This document shows, in pieces, positions 20,616-29,240 of a stretch of DNA of 64,000 bases (positions are counted from its first letter, which is position 1; each line of letters opens with the position of its first letter). Under the pieces are notes generated by a model. That model was not told where the DNA came from. It worked only from the letters and a program-made list of their open reading frames with translations, and ran no database searches. The position numbers were made by a program, and so were the translations under genes. Source of the DNA: Melioribacter roseus (lineage in GTDB: Bacteria > Bacteroidota > Ignavibacteria > Ignavibacteriales > Melioribacteraceae); NCBI GenBank assembly GCA_020724265.1, contig DYHH01000005.1:138650-202649 (forward strand), written 5' to 3'.

Positions 20616-22394
20616 CTAAAAAGGATAGAACACTGGAATTAGTATAGTTGCTAAAATCCAAAAAATCAAATTTAACGGAGTACCAACTTTTAAAAAATCC
20701 GAGAACTTATACTGCCCCACTCCGTAAATCATTGTATTTGTTTGATAGCCAACCGGTGTTATAAAACTTGCCGATGCTGCAAATGTTACCGCCATTAAAA
20801 ATGGTTTCGGATCAACATTCATTGTTGCTGCAGCAGATATAGCTATCGGGGCTAAAAGAACTGCCGTTGCATTATTTGACATAATCGATGTTAAAACGGA
20901 GGTAAGAAAGAATAAAGCTGCAACAACGGCAACCGGACCGATACCTCCTAGTAAGTCGATCATTTTATTAGAGACAAACAAGGCTGCGCCTGTTTTTTCC
21001 AATGCAACGCCAAGTGAAAGAATCCCTCCAAGAAGAAAAATTACTTTCCAATCAACCGCTTTGTAAGTTTCTTCAAGCGAAATACACTTTGTTGCAACAA
21101 GTAAAATACACCCTAACAAAGCACTGACCATTATAGGGAATATGTTCAAAGTCGCTGTTAGAATTATTCCCATAACAATCAACAATGCCGGAATAATTTT
21201 TTTCTTATTGAATTTCGGTAATTCAATTTCCGATACAATCACAAAATTTGGATTACTTCTTAAATTGTAATAATCTTCCTTTCTTACTTCAACAAGTATT
21301 GCATCGCCGGCTTTTAATTTTGTTTCAGTAAACCCTTTTCGCAATAACTTGCCTCTTTGTCTAATTGCTAATGCATTTGCATGAAAGACATTTCTAAAAC
21401 GAGACGATTTTATTGTTTTACCTATCAACTCCGCATTCGGTGCAACAATGACTTCAACCAACTCAAGATCTTCGGTTTTAAAATCTTCATCATGTAAGGT
21501 TAAATCCGATTGAAGTTTTATCCCTATTCTGTCTTTTAATTTTTGTATCTGCTTTATGTCACATCTAACTCTTAAAATATCATTTGACTGCAGATAAATT
21601 TCAGATACCGGTCTTAGTAAACGGCTATTATTTCTTATCACTTCAAGAATATCTATATCTAATTCTTTTACAAGAGGCGAATCGGGAATTCTTGATCCAA
21701 TTGATTCAGCACTCGGTAATAAAATAATATCGGTTAGATAATCATGCATATCGTACTTTTCTGTAAGCTCGCCTTCATATTTTCTTTTGGGAATCATTCT
21801 AACACCAAAAAGAAACATAAATATCATTCCGGCTCCAAAGAAAACAATTCCCAATGAACTAAATTCAAACATCTTTAATGGTTCCAAACCGTGTTCAACT
21901 GCAATAGAGCTAACCAATATATTGGTGGATGTTCCGATAAGTGTACAAACTCCACCAAACATTGAAGCAAATGAAATTGGCATCAATAATTTTGAAGGGT
22001 TGATTTTGTTATCCATTGATACGCTTAAAAGTATCGGTATGAACACGGCAACAACTGGAGTGTTGTTAATGAAAGCAGAGACAATTCCAACAACAACCAT
22101 TGTCCCGACTAACCCAACCCAAAAATTGTATTTGAAGATTTTTGAAGAAACAATACCTAGATAATTTACCGCTCCGGTTTTTTTTAATGCTTCACTTACA
22201 ATAAACATTGCTCCGACAGTTATAGTTGCAGTATTACTAAATCCGGCAATTCCTTCTTCTGGCGTAATTATTCCGCTAACAAGTAATAACGACATTACTA
22301 GAATAGCAGTTAAGTCAACAGAAATTTTTTCTGTCGCAAAAAGAATAACTGCAAGTATAATTACACCGAATACTATCAGTATTTCGTATGTCAT
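20616..22394 (-). CDS. SLC13/DASS-family transporter with two central RCK_C (TrkA-C) domains
   Basis: A 592-residue permease of the divalent anion/sodium symporter superfamily. Two hydrophobic halves (about 1-200 and 395-592) carry the family hairpin motifs, FINNTPVVAVFIPI in the first and IMSNNATAVLLAPI in the second. Between them lie two RCK_C-type domains (about 210-290 and 295-375, with LIGKTIKSSRFRNVF), typical of the YfbS/SdcS-like branch that has cytosolic regulatory modules. The substrate could be dicarboxylate, sulfate or another anion; the sequence does not decide. It is upstream of and coupled to mscS. Confidence 0.88.
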   Translation of the reverse strand: MTYEILIVFGVIILAVILFATEKISVDLTAILVMSLLLVSGIITPEEGIAGFSNTATITVGAMFIVSEALKKTGAVNYLGIVSSKIFKYNFWVGLVGTMVVVGIVSAFINNTPVVAVFIPILLSVSMDNKINPSKLLMPISFASMFGGVCTLIGTSTNILVSSIAVEHGLEPLKMFEFSSLGIVFFGAGMIFMFLFGVRMIPKRKYEGELTEKYDMHDYLTDIILLPSAESIGSRIPDSPLVKELDIDILEVIRNNSRLLRPVSEIYLQSNDILRVRCDIKQIQKLKDRIGIKLQSDLTLHDEDFKTEDLELVEVIVAPNAELIGKTIKSSRFRNVFHANALAIRQRGKLLRKGFTETKLKAGDAILVEVRKEDYYNLRSNPNFVIVSEIELPKFNKKKIIPALLIVMGIILTATLNIFPIMVSALLGCILLVATKCISLEETYKAVDWKVIFLLGGILSLGVALEKTGAALFVSNKMIDLLGGIGPVAVVAALFFLTSVLTSIMSNNATAVLLAPIAISAAATMNVDPKPFLMAVTFAASASFITPVGYQTNTMIYGVGQYKFSDFLKVGTPLNLIFWILATILIPVFYPF

Positions 22395-22565
22395 AGAAGA
22401 AATCCTTGATCTGCCGGGAATGTATTTTTTTCGTATTGTTAATTTAATGAACTGAAGTTACGAATCTTATCGATTATCTATCAAGTGGTTTTAAAACTAT
22501 TCGATTTAATAAATGTGGTGGTAAATAATCCAAAAGAGTTTTGAAAATATTTGTATTCTTAAAAA

Positions 22566-22610
22566 GAAGGGTGAAACCCAAAATAAAAGAAGGGATGCCG
22601 AAGCATCCCT
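22566..22610 (-). terminator. Tandem hairpin terminator after citrate synthase
   Basis: On the minus strand a perfect 8-bp stem AGGGATGC/GCATCCCT (22591-22610) has a TTCG tetraloop and is followed by a T-rich tract. A second short stem GGGT/ACCC (22569-22579) with its own T-rich tail follows. It starts 6 bases after the gltA stop. Confidence 0.85.
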
Positions 22611-22616
22611 ATTACA

Positions 22617-23924
22617 TTATTTTTTAATTCCTGCCACAGCTTCAAGCATTTCTGTTGTTACAGATTTCGGTCTTTCAATTGGGTAACCAAGAGCTCTTGC
22701 CCAAATAATATTAGCTGTAACACCAATTGCTCTACCTACCGAGAACATTACAGTATAGAAATCATATTCTCTTACACCATAATACCATTGAATTACACCG
22801 GATTGTGCATCAACATTAGGCCAAGGATTTTTTGCTTTTCCTTGTTCAACTAAGATATCCGGTACAACTTTATAAAGCAGATCAACATATTTGAATATCG
22901 GATCATCCGGTAAATGTTTCAGACAAAATTCTCTTTGTGCTGTATAACGCGGATCGGTTTTTCTCAAGACGGCATGTCCGTATCCCGGGATTACTTGACC
23001 TGATTTCAAAGTATCCCACACAAATTGTTTCATTAATTCTTCTGTTGGCTCTTGGTTTCCCATTTTATCCATCACACCTTGCAGCCATCTTAAAACTTCT
23101 TGGTTTGCCAGTCCATGCAGAGGACCTGCTAAGCCGTTTGTCATAGCAGAAATTGAGTAGTAAACATCAGATAACGCACTTGCAACCAAATGTCCTGTAT
23201 GTGCACTTACGTTTCCGCTTTCATGATCGCTATGAAGAATAAAATATAATCTTGATACATCATCATAAGGTTTATCGATTCCCATCATGTGTGCAAAGTT
23301 ACCGCCCATATCCAAACTTAAATCCGGTTTAATAATATCGCCATCTTTGTATTTGTACCTGTAAATATAAGCAGCAATTTGAGCAAGCTTTGCGAGCAGG
23401 TTCATAGAGTCTTCGTAAGTTGGTTCCCAGTATTCATTTTTATGCAGACCATCATGATACTTCTGAGCAAAGATTGATTCACGCTGCATAGCAAGAACGG
23501 CAGCAGAAAACATTGTCATCGGGTGTGTGTCTTTCGGCATTGCATTAATAACATCGAACACGTATTGCGGTGCACCCTTTCTTTTGTTAAAGTCGGCCGT
23601 GAAATCAGCGATTTGTTCCTCGCTCGGAATTTCGCCTGTTAGTAATAAATAAATATGTCCTTCAACATAAGGCATTTCTGCCCCTTGCGGTTTTGGTAAA
23701 GCGGCTAAAGTTTCGGGAATTGTATATCCCCGGAATCTGATCCCTTCCATCGGATCAAGATATGAAATGTCTGTTACCAGACTTTTAACTCCTCGCATAC
23801 CACCAATAGCTTGTGCGACTGTAACTTCACCAACTTTGACATCGCCATACTCTTTCACTAAGCGTTCGGTACGAGGTCTCCAATCAGCAATTTTTTGTTC
23901 AAGCTTTTGTTTTAGAATTGACAT
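22617..23924 (-). CDS. gltA: Citrate synthase, mitochondrial (eukaryotic) type
   Basis: Condenses acetyl-CoA with oxaloacetate. The 435-residue sequence follows the eukaryotic-type family rather than the hexameric GltA family: FRGYTIPETLAALPK, VEGHIYLLLTGEIPSEEQ and LHSDHESGNVSAHTGHL. The catalytic triad is H270 (GPLHGLANQEV), H317 (GYGHAVLRKTDPRY) and D372 (NVDAQSG), with spacings close to H274/H320/D375 of the pig enzyme. A very strong Shine-Dalgarno (AAGGAGGA) and a good terminator make it a well-expressed single-gene unit. Confidence 0.95.
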   Translation of the reverse strand: MSILKQKLEQKIADWRPRTERLVKEYGDVKVGEVTVAQAIGGMRGVKSLVTDISYLDPMEGIRFRGYTIPETLAALPKPQGAEMPYVEGHIYLLLTGEIPSEEQIADFTADFNKRKGAPQYVFDVINAMPKDTHPMTMFSAAVLAMQRESIFAQKYHDGLHKNEYWEPTYEDSMNLLAKLAQIAAYIYRYKYKDGDIIKPDLSLDMGGNFAHMMGIDKPYDDVSRLYFILHSDHESGNVSAHTGHLVASALSDVYYSISAMTNGLAGPLHGLANQEVLRWLQGVMDKMGNQEPTEELMKQFVWDTLKSGQVIPGYGHAVLRKTDPRYTAQREFCLKHLPDDPIFKYVDLLYKVVPDILVEQGKAKNPWPNVDAQSGVIQWYYGVREYDFYTVMFSVGRAIGVTANIIWARALGYPIERPKSVTTEMLEAVAGIKK

Positions 23925-24038
23925 TAGTTCCTCCTTGGAATCACATCATTTTTTAAATTTCTTGACATATTAAAGTATTAAGAAATTGGGTCATAAATCA
24001 AGCCTAAAAGCATACAATTATCTTTTTTCTGAAATAAT

Positions 24039-25325
24039 TTAGGATAATTCGTCCGCAAAAATATGCGAACTTCTAACTGCTCCTTCAATTGTTGAAGGAA
24101 ACCCGGTGTTAATCCAATCACCTGCGAAATAAATATTACCGAGATTATTTAATAGTTTCTTTCTATGAAGAGTATTCAAAATGCTTGGTTTAAAAGTTGC
24201 TCGTTTCTCCTTGATAATAAGATAATCTTTAATTTCTATATTGTTAAATTCATCAAAATACTCGGCTAACTCTTGCCGAACAATTTTTATAATTTCATTA
24301 TCACTTAATTTCATTAATTCATCAGCAGCACTTGTTGTAAGAGTAATGTGATCAAAATGATTAAACACCCAATGTATTCTTGAATCAATCAATCCATAAA
24401 ATTTTTCTTTTAAAAAATTCTTATTGAGCCAAAGATGGATATTAAGAATCGGCGAGTATTCATAAGTAGGGAGAGTAATTTTTATTTCACTATCATCAAA
24501 AATTTTTTGAAGCTGAAATGGCGGAACAGAAAGAATTAAATAATCGAACTCGGATAATTCATTTCTATTTGTCTCAATGGAAAGCGCTTTATTGATTTCT
24601 TGATTAAAATTAATTTTAATCAACTTTTCAGATAAAGAGATTTTACATTGTTTTTTTTCTAAAAATGATTCTGTTGGTTTGCAATAAGTCTCACTCAAAC
24701 CAAATTTAGGTAAAATAATTTTTGTGGATTGATTTCCGGTAAAGAATATTTCACGTAAAACTCTAACAAATATTTCCGCACTGGATTCATTCAGTTTACA
24801 ATTCATTGTTCCTACATGAAGAATCTCCCACAAAGAGTCAATCGAATTTTGCGATTGATTATTTTTAAGAAGAAATTCTTTTGTAGTAATATTCGAATAA
24901 TCTTCAGGATAATTATATAATACTTTTAAAAATAGTTTAATTACATTCAATCTTTCCAATAGAGATAATGCTTTATAATTAATAAGAGCAAATAGAATAT
25001 TAATCGGGTAATTATTGCTCTTTGCCTTTAGCTGAAATATTTTTTTGTTATTAGCAACAAAATCTATTTTAAGATTTTTCTGAATCTCAACATTTTTTTC
25101 GGCACCAATAATATTAAGAAACTTAAGAGTGTAATGATAACAGCCCATCATAATATGCTGCCCGTTATCTACGATTGTATTATGCTTCGAGTTTAAAAAG
25201 GAATAAGCACGTCCGCCTAATTTTGGTGAAGCTTCGATTAAGTGAACATTGTGATTTTTATCGGCGAGAAAAGCAGCGGCTGATAATCCGGCAAAACCGC
25301 CACCAACAACAATACATTTAGCCAT
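24039..25325 (-). CDS. hpnE: Hydroxysqualene dehydroxylase HpnE
   Basis: FAD-dependent enzyme that reduces hydroxysqualene to squalene. An N-terminal Rossmann motif VVGGGFAGLSAAAFLA is followed by LIEASPKLGGRAYSF and DNGQHIMMGCY, typical of amine-oxidase/phytoene-desaturase-like HpnE. The C-terminal FAD segment IYFAGDWINTGFPSTIEGAVRSS is complete. Length is 428. The start overlaps the hpnD stop by one base. Context (hpnC-hpnD-hpnE) makes this call much firmer than sequence alone, since related desaturases act on carotenoids. Confidence 0.9.
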   Translation of the reverse strand: MAKCIVVGGGFAGLSAAAFLADKNHNVHLIEASPKLGGRAYSFLNSKHNTIVDNGQHIMMGCYHYTLKFLNIIGAEKNVEIQKNLKIDFVANNKKIFQLKAKSNNYPINILFALINYKALSLLERLNVIKLFLKVLYNYPEDYSNITTKEFLLKNNQSQNSIDSLWEILHVGTMNCKLNESSAEIFVRVLREIFFTGNQSTKIILPKFGLSETYCKPTESFLEKKQCKISLSEKLIKINFNQEINKALSIETNRNELSEFDYLILSVPPFQLQKIFDDSEIKITLPTYEYSPILNIHLWLNKNFLKEKFYGLIDSRIHWVFNHFDHITLTTSAADELMKLSDNEIIKIVRQELAEYFDEFNNIEIKDYLIIKEKRATFKPSILNTLHRKKLLNNLGNIYFAGDWINTGFPSTIEGAVRSSHIFADELS

Positions 25326-26167
25326 TAATAAACTAACTTATATTTTGCCCAAACACCAAGTGCTAAAAAAGTTTTATCTATTTTTGATACTTTAATATTC
25401 TTATCGAACACATTAAAATTTTCAGTTTCTAATTTCGCTAACAATCGGCAATAAATATGTTGCATGGCACGTGCAGCAAACATTGCCGGTTTATCATCAA
25501 ATCTTAAATTTTTGTCGGCTTCTTCAAAATATTTTCTTGCTTTACTTGCTTCGTATCTCATTAACAGAACAAAATTATTATTATAGACATTATTGATTAA
25601 CTCTTGTTCGGTATAATTAAAACGATCCATATCCTCTTTAGGTAAATAGATTCGTCCATTTGCAGCATCGGTTTTTACATCACGTAAAATATTTGTTAGC
25701 TGAAGTGCCATACCAAGATTAACTGCATAGTTTTTTATGCTGGGATGTTTATATCCAAAAATTTCAATACACATCAATCCGACTGTTGAAGCGACACGAT
25801 AGCAATATGTTTGCAGATCATTAAAAGTAAAATATCTTTTATGCTGCAAATCCATCTCCATTCCACGTATCAATTCATAAAATGGCTCAAGCGGAATATT
25901 ATATTTTTGAATACTCTTTGATACTTTATTTAACAAAGGTAAATTAGATTGAAAGGTAATAGCGCGTTCAAGTTCAACCCGCCACTTTCTTAGTTTTTCA
26001 TACTTTAATTCATCGGATTCGTTACCGTTATCAACTATATCATCAGTATACCTGCAGAATGCATAAATATCATTCATCGCATCGCGTTTATCGGCGGGTA
26101 ATAAATTGAAAGCATAATAAAAACTGCTCTTACTTTCTTTCGATATTTTTTTAGAATCATTTAACAT
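25325..26167 (-). CDS. hpnD: Presqualene diphosphate synthase HpnD
   Basis: Trans-isoprenyl diphosphate synthase that couples two farnesyl diphosphates to presqualene diphosphate. The first aspartate motif DDIVDN lies in YAFCRYTDDIVDN and the second in NILRDVKTDAANGRIYLP. SFYYAFNLLP at the N-terminus is typical. Length is 280. It overlaps hpnC by 11 bases and hpnE by one. The dedicated HpnD/HpnC split, rather than a single squalene synthase, is shown by two paralogous neighbours. Confidence 0.9.
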   Translation of the reverse strand: MLNDSKKISKESKSSFYYAFNLLPADKRDAMNDIYAFCRYTDDIVDNGNESDELKYEKLRKWRVELERAITFQSNLPLLNKVSKSIQKYNIPLEPFYELIRGMEMDLQHKRYFTFNDLQTYCYRVASTVGLMCIEIFGYKHPSIKNYAVNLGMALQLTNILRDVKTDAANGRIYLPKEDMDRFNYTEQELINNVYNNNFVLLMRYEASKARKYFEEADKNLRFDDKPAMFAARAMQHIYCRLLAKLETENFNVFDKNIKVSKIDKTFLALGVWAKYKLVY

Positions 26168-27020
26168 ATTTTGCTGCCGGCTTAATCAACGCAATCAAAA
26201 AATCGCTTTTTGAAAGAGTCGGTCGAAAATTCAAAACATCATAATCATTTTTTTTGATCTTTTCAATAATTTTCGTTCCCCCGTTAATCGTCCATTTTAT
26301 TTGCCATCGTAATCGAAACGGTAAATAATTTAGAATTTTACTCCCCTCTTTAAAGAGTTGTTCCGTTCTTTCTAACTCAAATTTTATTATTTGACGTAAA
26401 TTATCGGTTATTTGTTCTTGTCGCAAACTTGATTTATCAGTATCGAATTTCTTAAAATCTTCTTGCGGGATATAAATTCTACCTTTTTTTAAATCTATTT
26501 TTACATCCTGCCAAAAATTAGTAAGCTGTAATGCAGTACAAATTTTATCGGAAAGCAAATTTAAGCTCTCATCTCTAATGTTGTTTAGTTCAAGAATAAT
26601 TCTCCCCACAGGGTTAGCAGAGTTCTCACAATAACTTAATAATTCATCGAATGTTTCATATTCTTTTTTAAATAAGTCCTGCTCAAAGGCAATCAACAGA
26701 TTAAAAAAATGAACGGGGTTTAACTGTTTGGAAGTAATTGTATTATGAAGAAGTTTCCAAAAATTACTTTTATAATTACTCTTCAGAGCGCTTTCAAGTT
26801 CCTTCCTAAACGAAACAAGTTTATTATGCTTTATTTCAATTGGTTCATTTCCTTCATCAACAATATCATCTGCAGTTCTTGCGAAACTGTAGATTAACGC
26901 AACATCGTTTCTAATTTTTTTTGGAAAGAGAAGAGATGCAACAGGAAAGTTTTCATAATGAGCTTCCGCTAAATTAATTGCATCGTCTAATTCTGATAAT
27001 TCATTTTTATGATAGGACAT
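26157..27020 (-). CDS. hpnC: Hydroxysqualene synthase HpnC
   Basis: Converts presqualene diphosphate to hydroxysqualene. NFPVASLLFPKKIR is the HpnC-type N-terminus; the aspartate motifs are FARTADDIVDEG and NFWQDVKIDLKKGRIYIPQED. The terminal RLRWQIKWTINGGTKIIEKI block matches the squalene/phytoene synthase C-terminus. It is 287 residues long and starts directly after the kinase stop, suggesting co-expression with a sensor protein. Confidence 0.9.
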   Translation of the reverse strand: MSYHKNELSELDDAINLAEAHYENFPVASLLFPKKIRNDVALIYSFARTADDIVDEGNEPIEIKHNKLVSFRKELESALKSNYKSNFWKLLHNTITSKQLNPVHFFNLLIAFEQDLFKKEYETFDELLSYCENSANPVGRIILELNNIRDESLNLLSDKICTALQLTNFWQDVKIDLKKGRIYIPQEDFKKFDTDKSSLRQEQITDNLRQIIKFELERTEQLFKEGSKILNYLPFRLRWQIKWTINGGTKIIEKIKKNDYDVLNFRPTLSKSDFLIALIKPAAKYVK

Positions 27021-28976
27021 TTAGGGAATTTGTTTTGTTTTCGGAATTGTAAAGGAGAATGTACTCCCCTTACCAACTTTGCTGTGCACAGAAATTTTGC
27101 CTCCCCATTTTCTAATCAAATCATTTACTAAAATTAAACCAAGTCCAGTCCCTCTTTCGTTTAAAGTACCGGGTGTTGAAACATCGCCTTCGAAATCTAA
27201 AATCTTTTTAAGTTTATCTTCCTCGATTCCAACACCGTTATCTTTAATATGAACTACTACCTCATCAATTTTATCTTCGGCAATAAAATCAATTCTGCCA
27301 TTTCGATTTGAAAACTTAATTGCATTTGATAATAAATTCCTCGTTACAAGATTAAGATAATCTTCATCAATAAGTATATCCATCTCCGGATCAATTTTTA
27401 TTTTTACATCTAAATCTTTGTTAACAATTGATTCGTTATGATTACTGATAAGATTATTGATAAAGAGAAAAAGATTAATCGACTTAGGACTATATTTAAG
27501 TGCCCCAATATTTGTTCTTGCCCACTGAAGTAGATTATCAATTAATATTACTAATTTCTTTGAAGATTGGTTAAGATTTATTACCGATTGTTTCCGTTCT
27601 TCTTCAGTCATAGTCTCATAATCATCTGCTAAAAGTTGAGTGTATCCTAATAAATTATTAAACGGATTTTTTAAGTCATGCCCGATAATACTGAAAAATT
27701 TGTCCTTGGTAGCATTCAATTCTTTTAACTGCTTGTTAAGTTTTCTATTTTGAAAAAACTTATAAAGAATAAAAGATATAAATGCAGTTAATATTATTGA
27801 TAAAATTAACAAGAACTTAGTTTGTTCATCTTTCAGTCTATTTTCATTTTGAAGAATTTTATTTTCCTGGAATGCGCGGTCTACTTGGTGTACGGATTCC
27901 ATTAAAGCAATGCTTTGAATATTTTCTAATGCAGCTAAAGAATCTTTGAGATGAGTGTATTTCTTATAATAATAAAGTGCAGAATCCAACCTCCCGGAGA
28001 GTTCATACCAACTGGATTTATAATTATAGTGTTCGGCAAGTACTGAAGTTTTCCTAGTTTTACAAATATCATACGCCCTGGCGAGTGCATTTTGGGATTT
28101 TTCATTTTCCCCGAGCTTAAGATAAATTAAAGATAATTCATGAAGATTCAACAATACGGTTTCCGTATTCTGAATTTCTTCATTTAGTTTTAAAGCTTTT
28201 TCTCGATATTCTTTTGCCGCCGGATAATCACCTGTCCTATATTTAATTCCCCCAATTCCACCGTAAACTGCAGCTATTCCTTTTGTATCATCAAGTTCCT
28301 CGTATAGTTCCAGTAAGTCATTATATCGTTCTAAAGCTAGATTATACTCTTTTTTATCGTATAGAACTTCGATAACTTGATTGATTGCAATCGCAAGTCC
28401 GAATATATCCCCAATGTTTTCTCTTATTTCAATTGTACGATTGAAATAGTCTAAAGCCTTATCATAATTTCCTTGAAAGCGATATACAATACCGATATTG
28501 ATAGTACAAAATGCTATGCCTTCAACCATCTCCAGTTTTTCAAAAATTTCAATTGCTTTAAACATATTAGTAAGAGCTAAAGTATAATTTCTTTCCAAAC
28601 GATAAGCTCCACCAATATTGTTATATGAATAAGCCATTTGAACGGAATCATTAATGGCTTTAGCAATTTCCAAAGCTTTATTATAGAAAAGGAGTGATTG
28701 CGGATAGTTTCCTATATTCCTATGAATAACACCAATAAAATTATTAATCTCAGCTTCTTTTGCTTTATCATTTAGTTTTACAGCTAGGTTTAGCGCCTCT
28801 TGACCGCATTCAAGAGCATACATTGGGTTTTTACTTCGGAATTGCCAGGTTTCTTTTGAAAGTATTTCCAATTGGGTTGACGGTGTTTCAGTTGAGATGA
28901 TTGATGTAATTGAATCAATATTTTGAGAGGAAATAATAAGATTGATCCACAACAGTATAAATGTTTTCTTTAGCAT
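27021..28976 (-). CDS. TPR-repeat sensor histidine kinase
   Basis: Membrane histidine kinase of about 651 residues. A short N-terminal signal or anchor (MLKKTFILLWINLII) precedes a run of seven or more TPR-like repeats (e.g. ALEIAKAINDSVQMAYSYNN, FQGNYDKALDYFNRTIEI). Then come a membrane helix (FLLILSIILTAFISFILY), a coiled linker, HisKA with FSIIGHDLKNPFNN and a HATPase domain with NLLSNAIKF, DNGVGIEED and GTGLGLIL. No receiver or output domain is fused and no response regulator is adjacent. I start at the ATG at 28976; a frame reaching 29060 would run through the tRNA. The stop abuts hpnC, so it likely shares a transcript with hpnCDE. Confidence 0.88.
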   Translation of the reverse strand: MLKKTFILLWINLIISSQNIDSITSIISTETPSTQLEILSKETWQFRSKNPMYALECGQEALNLAVKLNDKAKEAEINNFIGVIHRNIGNYPQSLLFYNKALEIAKAINDSVQMAYSYNNIGGAYRLERNYTLALTNMFKAIEIFEKLEMVEGIAFCTINIGIVYRFQGNYDKALDYFNRTIEIRENIGDIFGLAIAINQVIEVLYDKKEYNLALERYNDLLELYEELDDTKGIAAVYGGIGGIKYRTGDYPAAKEYREKALKLNEEIQNTETVLLNLHELSLIYLKLGENEKSQNALARAYDICKTRKTSVLAEHYNYKSSWYELSGRLDSALYYYKKYTHLKDSLAALENIQSIALMESVHQVDRAFQENKILQNENRLKDEQTKFLLILSIILTAFISFILYKFFQNRKLNKQLKELNATKDKFFSIIGHDLKNPFNNLLGYTQLLADDYETMTEEERKQSVINLNQSSKKLVILIDNLLQWARTNIGALKYSPKSINLFLFINNLISNHNESIVNKDLDVKIKIDPEMDILIDEDYLNLVTRNLLSNAIKFSNRNGRIDFIAEDKIDEVVVHIKDNGVGIEEDKLKKILDFEGDVSTPGTLNERGTGLGLILVNDLIRKWGGKISVHSKVGKGSTFSFTIPKTKQIP

Positions 28977-29020
28977 AGTTAGTAATAAGCTAATATTCAA
29001 AACCAGCTTATTTTTATTTG

Positions 29021-29104
29021 TGCCCGGAACAGGAGTCGAACCTGCACTGGTTTTCACCAACTAGACCCTGAACCTAGCGCGTCTACCAATTTCGCCATCC
29101 GGGC
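29021..29104 (-). tRNA. tRNA-Leu (anticodon CAG)
   Basis: On the minus strand the 84-nt sequence has a 7-bp acceptor stem GCCCGGA/TCCGGGC with discriminator A, the D-arm GGCGAAATTGGTAGACGC, an anticodon stem CTAGG/TCTAG with loop TTCAGGG (anticodon CAG), a long class II variable arm and a T-arm with GGTTCGACTCC. CCA is not encoded. It lies 44 bases before the TPR kinase start on the same strand. Confidence 0.95.
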
Positions 29105-29240
29105 ATTGTTCATCAAAATTAAATCAAACAATCGTAACAAATTACCATAAAACCTTATTGTAATTTCTTTAAAAATAGTTAAATGTCTTATAAAATACAT
29201 TAACCAACAAATTAACAACAAATCTCAATTATCATATAAA

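Noticed and set aside
22395-22565. Small gene or regulatory RNA between the SLC13 gene and gltA terminator
   Set aside because: No frame with a ribosome site and no strong hairpin; it most likely holds the SLC13-mscS promoter on the minus strand.
28977-29060. N-terminal extension of the TPR kinase frame up to 29060
   Set aside because: It runs through the 3' half of the tRNA-Leu gene; the ATG at 28976 begins a normal signal peptide.
29105-29240. Second tRNA or RNA gene next to tRNA-Leu
   Set aside because: No cloverleaf or conserved T-arm could be found; the sequence is AT-rich spacer.
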